Positions 1 to 6,657 of a stretch of DNA of 15,183 nucleotides are shown here, one piece after another. The DNA comes from Acanthamoeba lenticulata (taxonomy: Eukaryota > Discosea > Longamoebia > Acanthamoebidae). The stretch is from positions 1-15,183 of the forward strand of contig NAVB01002468.1 in the NCBI GenBank assembly GCA_002179805.1, given 5' to 3'. Each line of letters opens with the position of its first letter. The first letter of the stretch is position 1. The notes beneath the pieces were generated by a model that ran no database searches, was not told the DNA's origin, and saw only the letters and a program-made list of their open reading frames with translations. The position numbers were made by a program, and so were the translations under genes.

Positions 1-147
1 AAACAGATTGTTCTCCAGCTGGTGTGCGGTCAGTTGAGTTCCCGGGTGCGTCACAAACGGCAAGCAGCAAATTAAACCAAAAATGCAAACTATTTAAGAG
101 CCCAACAAGCCGAGCGGGCCACACGTAAAGCGGTTCGGCCGGGGGTT
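1..147. other. 5' flank of the glycerol-3-phosphate dehydrogenase gene
   Basis: This is non-coding sequence upstream of the first recognised start codon. No exon of a neighbouring gene is visible. It holds an AT-richer patch near 69-98 with a TATA-like element, then GC-rich sequence up to the ATG. It most likely holds the promoter and short 5' leader of the downstream gene. Confidence 0.5.
91..98 (+). promoter_or_regulatory. TATA-like element TATTTAAG
   Basis: TATTTAAG lies about 50 bp before the ATG at 148. That spacing would give a transcription start near 120 and a short leader. The call rests only on motif and position. Confidence 0.35.
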
Positions 148-2258
148 ATGCAAGCTCTCTCCTGCCCCATGCAAGCACCTGCCAGCACCGCCACCCTGAG
201 TCCGGCGCCGCTCCAGGTAGCTATCATCGGTTCCGGTAACTGGTACGACGCACCATCCGCTCATCTTGCACACTTCATCTTTCGTTATTTTGTTTGATTT
301 TTCATTTTATTTTTAATTAATATAAAAATAAAATATTCCTCATCATGCTCGCGTTCCTTTCGATCGCAGGGGAAGCGCCATCGCCAAGGTTGCCGGAGAC
401 AATGTCGCGAAACAGCCCGACCTCTTCCTTCCGCGACTCAAAATGTTCGTTCCTTTTTGGCTCTCTCTTTGCAACTCGCGGCCAAGGCTGACGCCGCAGC
501 GCAGGTGGGTGTTTGAGGAGACCGTGCAAAGCCGCAAACTGACCGACATCATCAACTCCGAGCACGAGAACGTCAAATACCTGCCGGGCATCAAGCTGCC
601 CGCCAACGTCGTGGCAGAGCCCGACCTCATCGAGGCAGTCAAGGACGCCCACCTGCTCGTCTGGGTGTTGCCCCACCAGGTCCGTGGCCGAGCGCCGTTC
701 GCGTTGTCGTTTCGCGCTTGCGTCTGGCGTGATCTCACGCCCTGAAGGGCTCCACAAACAACAGTTTGTGGCGTCCACGTGCCAGCGGGTGAAGGGCCAC
801 ATCCGGGCCGACGCCAAGGCCATCTCGCTCATCAAGGGCATGTCGGTCATCGACGGCGAGCCGCAGCTCATCTCGTCGCTCATCCACGGCACGCGACCTC
901 ACACGTCCATCTGTCCTCTTGCCTTTCCCTCATCCCTGCGGTGAGAGAGCTGACCTCCCGCGCGCGCGTACAGAACTGCTGGGCATCGACGTCAGCGTCT
1001 TGTGCGGAGGTATGCGTCGTCGCCAAGCCCAACCGGGACCAGCGCGGGCTCAGCCGAGCCTCACGATGTGTTGTGTGTCTCTTGTGTTTGTGCGCAGCCA
1101 ACATCGCAAACGAGGTGGCCAAGGGCGAGTTCAGCGAGGCCACCATCGGTAAACACATACAAGCATGCGCGCGCTCATGGGTGTCGCGCGTGACTGCTGA
1201 CTCTTGACTTGGTCTGGCCTGGCCTGGCTGGAACGACAGGCTACAAGGACCCGGCGGTGGCCGCGACCTGGCGAAACCTCTTTCACACGCCCGTGTTTCG
1301 GGTACGCACACACCCACAGACGCGCCCATCTATCTGGCCTATGCTCACCTCGTGCATGTGGGGCAGGTCAACACGATAGACGACGTGGCGGGCGTGGAGG
1401 TGTGCGGCGCCCTCAAGAACGTGGTCGCGCTCGGCGCCGGCTTCTGCGACGGCCTCGGGTAAGTTCCGCCGCTCCACGTGCTCGCGCGGGAAGGAGGTCG
1501 ACCGGAGGGCTGAGCGGGCCTGAGGACACGTCGTGTGCAGGTATTCGTCCAACACCAAGGCCGCGATCATCCGATGTGGCCTCGAGGAGATGCGTCGGTT
1601 CGCCGACATCTTCTTCCACGACATCAAGTCCCAGACCTTCTTTGAGAGGTACGGCAACGCATTATGCGCTCCTTTTCTTCTTCCATTTCCTGATCTTCTT
1701 CTTGACGACACGCGTGGGGCGGGGGAGCAGCTGCGGTGTGGCCGACTTGATCGTCACGTGCTTCAGCGGGCGCAACCGCAAGGTGGCCGAGGCCTTTGTC
1801 GTCACGAACAAGGTGGGGCTTGGTTGTGCGCGTGTGTTCTGTGTTGCTCCTGGACAAGTACCCGCTGACTTGTGTGCAACTCGTCGTCACGGCCCAGAGC
1901 TTCGAGGTGCTGGAGCGCGAGTTGCTCGACGGCCAGAAACTGCAGGGCACCCTCACTGGTGAGCCTCATGCCTTCCTCCTCTCCTCCCATGGCCATGTCT
2001 CTGCTTTGCTTCTCACACACCGGCGCGGGCGGTCGTGTGCACTACAGCGCAAGAGATTCACGAGGTGTTGAAGAAGCGTGACCTCACCCGACAGTACTAC
2101 TGCTTCCCTTCCCCTTCCCGCCAGCGCTCATGAAAGCCAATCCCCATCAGCGCAGTCATTTTAAGGCGCCTTGTATCCCGGACAGGTTCCCGCTCATGAC
2201 CACCATTTACCGGATCGCATTCGAGGGCGCACCGCCTTCCAACGTCATCACCTTCTGA
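148..2258 (+). CDS. GPD1: NAD-dependent glycerol-3-phosphate dehydrogenase (cytosolic type), 13 exons
   Basis: The enzyme reduces dihydroxyacetone phosphate to sn-glycerol 3-phosphate with NADH, feeding glycerolipid synthesis and redox balance. Exons: 148-242, 370-444, 505-679, 765-888, 974-1009, 1098-1148, 1240-1301, 1367-1458, 1541-1648, 1731-1812, 1898-1958, 2048-2093, 2186-2258 (1080 nt, 359 aa, usual family length). The Rossmann loop GSGNWG is at residues 28-33, followed by SAIAK. The catalytic-domain block [20 protein letters not shown] carries K223/N224 (human K204/N205). [10 protein letters not shown] carries R287/N288 (human R269/N270). The C-terminus, ending NVITF, lacks a peroxisomal SKL-type signal, so a cytosolic site is inferred. 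A second in-frame ATG at 169 is an alternative start. The exon 4 donor is GC. The residue aligned with human K120 appears to be Ser (motif FVASTCQR), although flanking sequence is conserved. The family call is firm; small exon-edge errors are possible. Confidence 0.95.
445..504 (+). other. 60-nt, 3n, stop-free intron in GPD1
   Basis: The GTTCGT donor and GCAG acceptor restore the conserved join (K-M)-W-V-F-E-E. The intron is a multiple of three and has no in-frame stop, so retention would add 20 residues rather than truncate the enzyme. The insert would fall just before the conserved WVFEE segment. Confidence 0.85.
889..973 (+). other. GC-AG intron in GPD1
   Basis: The preceding exon ends CTC ATC CAC G and the next starts AA CTG CTG GGC. 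Only a break at G|GCACGC keeps the conserved LLGIDVSVL frame. The GT dinucleotides further down (near 905 and 940) are in the wrong phase. This is therefore read as a GC donor with a TACAG acceptor. Confidence 0.7.
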
Positions 2259-2567
2259 AAAGTGGAATGTTGTTGGGTGGGGGAGCTGAGCTACCTTGCG
2301 TCGCCGTTCGTCTCGTGCGGTCGTCGATTTGCCCATTGCGATCGTGGTCCCATCTCCTAGCGACGGACAACCAACGGTTTGACGTGATTTTATAAAAAGC
2401 GCAAAAGAAAACACACTAGCCCGCACAACGAAGTCATTGCTCAACGAAACGTAAAGCAACTCTGCAAGTCATATCCATCCTCAAGGCCCCGCGTCTTGCT
2501 TGACTTGAAAAAAAAAAACGAAAGGAGGAAGAGAAGAGACAACGCATACAAACAAACAGACCGGGCA
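2259..2567. other. Intergenic: GPD1 3' flank and ACSL-like promoter/leader
   Basis: These 309 bp separate two genes on the same strand. They hold the presumed 3' UTR of the first gene, a good TATA element at 2391, and an A-rich leader with an 11-A run near 2508. No open frame matching a family is seen, and no canonical AATAAA is present. Confidence 0.6.
2391..2399 (+). promoter_or_regulatory. TATA box TATAAAAAG
   Basis: TATAAAAAG sits in otherwise mixed-composition sequence 177 bp before the ATG at 2568. It would imply a leader of roughly 145 nt for the acyl-CoA synthetase-like gene. It overlaps the palindrome TTTTATAAAA. Confidence 0.5.
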
Positions 2568-5500
2568 ATGCAAAGCTCCTTGAGTCGAGCTGCCAGTCTG
2601 GGCCGAGTGGGGCGGCGCGTGCCCGACGTCGTGCGGCAGGTGGCAGTGGTGGAGGTGAGCCGACAGACCATCGAAGTTGAGGACCCGGGCGCGGCGACCG
2701 GCGGGCAGACTCTGCCGCGCCGCACCGCACGCCTCTCGGGCGAGCTCATCTCGCTCCTCTTCTCCGACGCTACCACGCTTGCTTGTTCCTTCAAGTGCGT
2801 GCCCTCCTTCTTTATCGCTTTCGTTCTTTCGCTGTCCCACCGATGCAATCTTTTTATTTTATTTTTATGCTTTATTCATCAAAATAGAGGAGCTGTTCGG
2901 AGCAACCACAACCGACCCGCTGTAGCCGCACGAGTATGGGGTACGTGCATGAAGATTTTATTCTCTTCTTTTTATCGATCGTTTTTGGGTTCTTTGTCTG
3001 TGCTCTACGCAAATATGTCACTTTATGTCACTTGTGGCCTTTTCTTTGGGAGCTTCAAGTAATGCGGGCCGCATCTCACGTTCGTGGCACCTCGCGCGGG
3101 CTTTGTTTGCTTGTTCGTTTGGCTGCTCCAAAAACAGCGGGCGATCGGTGGGGCGCCTACGAGACCACGAGCTACGCCGCCCTGGCCGAGCGCGTGGAGC
3201 ACTTTGGGTCGAGCCTGCGCAGCCTCGGCCTCCGCTCGGTACGCTCAGTGGACCGCACAAAACCCTTGCTCGCTCGCTCGCTCGATTCCTCGTGAGTGCG
3301 CTCACGCACGTGCGATTGTGATTCGCGTCCACGCAGGGCGACATGGTCGCCATCTGGGCCGAGAACAGCGTCGAGTGGGTGGTGGCCGCGCTGGCCGCCT
3401 TCGCCAAATCGATCGTCGTTGTGCCCATCCGGCCCGACGTCTGCCGCAAGACGGCCCGGTACATCATCAACCACAGCGGGGCCAAGGTGGTCATCTGCTC
3501 GCACCGCACGTTGCCCTCTCTGGCCAAGACCATCAAGAAGTGCAAGAAGGTCATCCACACGGTGTCCATCGGTCGAGTCCAGCGCAAGCGCTCCAAGAGC
3601 AGCAGCCACGACCCCCAGCAGGACGAACAGGTTCGTCTCCCGCTCTTCGCTTTCGTTCTTTTCTCGCTCTTTTATTTTTAATTTTTAAAAATAAATATAT
3701 AAATTCAAAAATCATTTTCATAAATATACATTTAGTAACAATCATTGTTTTAAAATTTTAATTAATGCAGGAGCACGACCTGGGAAAGTGCGTCTTTCAC
3801 ACGTTTGCCGACCTCGAGAGCGCCGCGTACGACCGGCCATCACACCTCCTCGCCGGACCTTGCTCGAGGCGCTGACCAGCTGGCGGGCTCATGCGCGCAC
3901 TGTAGGGCGGAGAAGCCGATGTCGGGCGTCATCCCGGACGCCTCGTCGCCGGCCGTGGTGGTCTACACGTCGGGCGTGACGGGCTCGCCCAAGGGCGTGG
4001 AGATCAGCCACGCTGCGCTGGTCGCGGCGCAGGCCGGCCTCGTCCCGGTGCTCGAGGGCGACGGCGGCGAGTGGGTGGCCGACGCCGACGTCTACTACGC
4101 CCACGAGTCCTTTGCGTCGACCTTTCACTTCACCCTCCTCTTCACCCTCCTCTCCTGCGGCGCCACCGTCGGCATGCCCTCTGATGTACGCCATGTCCAC
4201 GTCGTCCTCGTCCTCGTCCTCATCGTCGTCTTTGCCGTCGTCGTCGTCGACCTCATTCTTGTCATTGTTGTCGACTCACGCGGCGCTACAGGATGACACC
4301 AACCTGGCGGCCGACGTGGAGAAGCTGCGGCCGACCCTCTTTGCCGGCACGCCCGAGTACGCGCGCGCTTGACTTCCCGCCGCGACCGCCGTGTCGTCCC
4401 GCCTCGCCGTCCTCACCCGCGGTCGCGCGCGCGCAGGGTCTACCAGCGGCTCTACACGCGGCTGATGCAGGTCGTGGCCCAGTCCAGCAAGTTCAAGAAA
4501 TGGCTCTTCAAAAAGGGTTCGCTCTCCTTTCGTGTGTGTCAGCATGACGTCAGCATGCTGACGTGGCGTTGGTGGTGGATTGGTCCGTCGCGCACAGGCT
4601 ACAGCGCCAAGCACGGGCGGACGGGGCCCGACGGGTCGCTGAGCGGCGGCGGAAGTGGCGGCGGCGGGTCGGTCTGGGACGGCCTCGTGTTCAACAATTT
4701 CAAGGCGGCCATGGGCGGACGTCTCCGCCTGTGCCTCTCGTCCGACGACCCGCTCCCGCCCGCCACCCGCCACTTCCTCCAGATGTATGTGCATCTTCTT
4801 CTGCTTCTTCATGGCGGTGTCGACATTCATGTTGATGTTGACCTTGCTCACGGCCCTGATGATGATGATGGCGGCGGCGGGGACGATGGGCAGTTGCTTC
4901 AGCTGCTCGGTGATCGAGGTCTACACGCTGGCCGAGGCGGCGGGCATCGTGAGCGCGACGAGCCCAGCCGACCCGGCCTCGCTCCACGTCGGGTCGCCCA
5001 TCGCCTCCCTCGGTACCCTCTTTCTCCTCTTGTTCATCGTCGTCTCCGCCTTCATCATCGTCATCATCATCATCATCATCATCCTCATCATCCATGGGGG
5101 CCATGATGTCGTCGGGACTCACGCCATCACCACTCGCGCAGAGGTGAAGCTCGTGGACGAGCCGCGGCTGGGCTTCTCCACCAGCGACAAGCCGCCGGCG
5201 GGCGAGATCTGCATCCGCGGCATGTCCGTCGCCCAACGCTACATCAACGACGACGCCCTCACGTACGCGCATCGCCCAATATTTTTTAAAAAAATTATAT
5301 TAAAGTTTATTTCTATTAAAAATCAAATCATTTTAATCTTTTAAATTAAAAAAAAAATCCTGACATTCTTTGGCGTCGGCTTCAGGGCGGCCGTGTTCGA
5401 GGACGACGGGTGGGTGCGCACGGGCGACATCGGGACGTGGAACGAGAACGGGACGCTGGCCCTGGTCGACCGCAAGGAGAACATCGTGCAGCTCCAGGGC

Positions 5501-6362
5501 GGCGCGTTTGTCGCGTGCGTCTTCTCTTCTGCCCTCGTCCCCTGGTCCGCGCCGTCTCAATGCCGCCCGCGTGCAGGCTGGGCAAGCTGGAGGGCCTCTA
5601 TGCGCGCTCCCAGTTCGTGCAGCAGATCTACGTGCACGGGGACGTCGCCGAGCCCTGCCTGGTGGCCATCGTGCTGGTCCACCCGTCGGTCGTCACGAGC
5701 TTTGCCCGCAAGCCCGCCGTCCAGCACAAGTTTGATGTGCGTGCGGCCCCCGCGCGGCTCTGAGGGAGACAGCTTGGCTGATGCACGCGCGCGTTTGCAG
5801 GGCCTCGCGGGCGATGTCGAGGCGCTGGTGGCGCACCCCAAGATGCGGGCCGTGATCGTGGCCGACCTGCGGGCCATCGGCAAGTCGCTCGGCGTGCGGG
5901 GCAGCGAGCACGTGCGGGCGGTGCACCTCGAGATCGGGGAGTGGACGGTCGCCGAGGGCCTCGTCACGCCCACAGGGCGCCTCCACCGCGACCGTCTCCA
6001 CGCCAAGTACCGCAAGCGGGTGCGTTCCCTGTCGGTGCACGCATGATGATTCGTTTCTGTCGCGAGGCTATGGCGCGTGAGCTCACGCTTGGTCTCGGCT
6101 GCAGATCGCTGGTCTCTACGAGGAGCTGAAGCAGCACGCCCGAGAAGCGCTCGAGGTAAGTGGCCTGTCCATGGCGTCGTTTTGTTCATGCCTCCCTTCA
6201 AACGCTCGAGTGTTTAACGCGGAACGAATGCTCGGCCACATGCAGAGCGAGGACTCGAGCCTCGAAGGAGGTCCTTCTTCGGCGATTTCGGTGCACTTTG
6301 ACGACAGCCGCCAATCGTCCTCTTCGTTGTCGTCCTCCTCGGCCTCTGTTTCCTCAAGCTGA
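2568..6362 (+). CDS. ACSL: Long-chain acyl-CoA synthetase-like AMP-binding protein with altered catalytic motifs, 16 exons
   Basis: Exons: 2568-2794, 2888-2940, 3138-3238, 3337-3630, 3771-3826, 3906-4185, 4292-4356, 4437-4516, 4598-4784, 4894-5012, 5142-5262, 5386-5514, 5577-5736, 5801-6019, 6105-6155, 6246-6362 (2259 nt, 752 aa). Family members join fatty acids to CoA through an acyl-adenylate. Landmarks: an N-terminal Arg/Ser-rich leader (1-76) resembling a mitochondrial presequence; GDMVAIWAENSVEW; a P-loop TSGVTGSPKG (265-274); RPTLFAGTPEVYQR; VYTLAE (457-462); GEICIRG; GWVRTGDIG with TGD at 540-542; DRKEN (556-560); and TPTGRLHR (680-687) where the family has TPTxKLKR. The loop has Val for Ser/Thr, the usual YGLTE is YTLAE, and the C-terminal catalytic Lys is not seen. 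The fold looks intact, so altered activity is inferred. A Gly/Ser linker lies at about 399-411 and a Ser-rich tail ends the protein. The 3827-3905 intron is the least certain. Confidence 0.92.
4201..4251 (+). repeat. Imperfect TCG/TCC trinucleotide tract in an intron
   Basis: The pyrimidine-rich triplet run lies inside the 4186-4291 intron of the acyl-CoA synthetase-like gene. In the exon 6 frame it reads as a nearly unbroken Val/Leu/Ile stretch followed by a stop at the intron end. Confidence 0.75.
4547..4564. repeat. 18-bp perfect palindrome overlapping a CRE octamer TGACGTCA
   Basis: ACGTCAGCATGCTGACGT equals its own reverse complement. It lies in the 4517-4597 intron of the acyl-CoA synthetase-like gene. 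TGACGTCA (4545-4552), the consensus cAMP-response-element octamer bound by bZIP factors in other eukaryotes, overlaps its left arm. A GTCAGCATG copy at 4538-4546 precedes it. Confidence 0.9.
4785..4893 (+). other. Intron with two in-frame acceptors 9 nt apart
   Basis: The donor is GTATGT at 4785. An acceptor ending at 4893 (GGGCAG) gives LQICFSCSVIEVY, which aligns best with the family pattern (RVxFGCPVxEGY). A second acceptor ending at 4902 (CTTCAG) keeps the frame and drops three residues (Cys-Phe-Ser). The first is preferred on alignment. Confidence 0.65.
5054..5092 (+). repeat. ATC microsatellite in an intron
   Basis: Seven uninterrupted ATC units (5063-5083) lie within a longer imperfect run. 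They are inside the 5013-5141 intron, which is 129 nt and stop-free in the coding frame. In that frame the tract reads as poly-isoleucine. Confidence 0.9.
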
Positions 6363-6657
6363 GAGAGCTCACCCTCATCTGGCCGGAGTGGCCGCAGCTG
6401 ATGATTGTAATCCAAAAAAAAATGAACATGTGTTGTGCAGCTTGTACGTAGTAGAACGATTTTATATCAGTGAACGTCGATTTTAACAAAAAAAAAAGTG
6501 TTTCTCATGACCCACCCTCTCTCCATAAAAGCGCTATCTACAGCTCTCGAAGGCGTATTGCGTCCATCTCCAAGCTCTATGTACAGCTCTCTCGTTCTTT
6601 CTCAAGTGCGGAGCCACCGGTGGTGTGGTTCGTCGCAACACCTTCGCTCTCGCCCGT
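6363..6657. other. Convergent intergenic spacer between ACSL-like and SEC14-like genes
   Basis: These 295 bp separate two stop codons that face each other. They must hold both 3' ends. They contain short A-runs near 6413 and 6487 but no AATAAA on either strand that I can see. No convincing small gene or RNA is visible. Confidence 0.6.

Noticed and set aside
1204..1962. A 252-codon plus-strand open frame across GPD1.
   Set aside because: It crosses several exon-intron borders in frames that break the conserved GPD1 blocks. It is a shadow of the spliced gene.
4369..5106. A 245-codon frame ending in a poly-His run, suggesting a metal-binding protein.
   Set aside because: The His run is the ATC microsatellite of an intron read in another frame (CAT), and the rest is out of frame with the acyl-CoA synthetase-like exons.
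6020..6104. ATGATGA in an intron as a possible C box of a box C/D snoRNA.
   Set aside because: No CTGA D box or terminal stem follows in the intron, so the snoRNA architecture is missing.
5557..6201. A 214-codon open frame on the minus strand.
   Set aside because: It is antisense to the C-terminal exons of the ACSL-like gene. Its composition is Arg/Ala-rich, as expected from complementing GC-rich codons.
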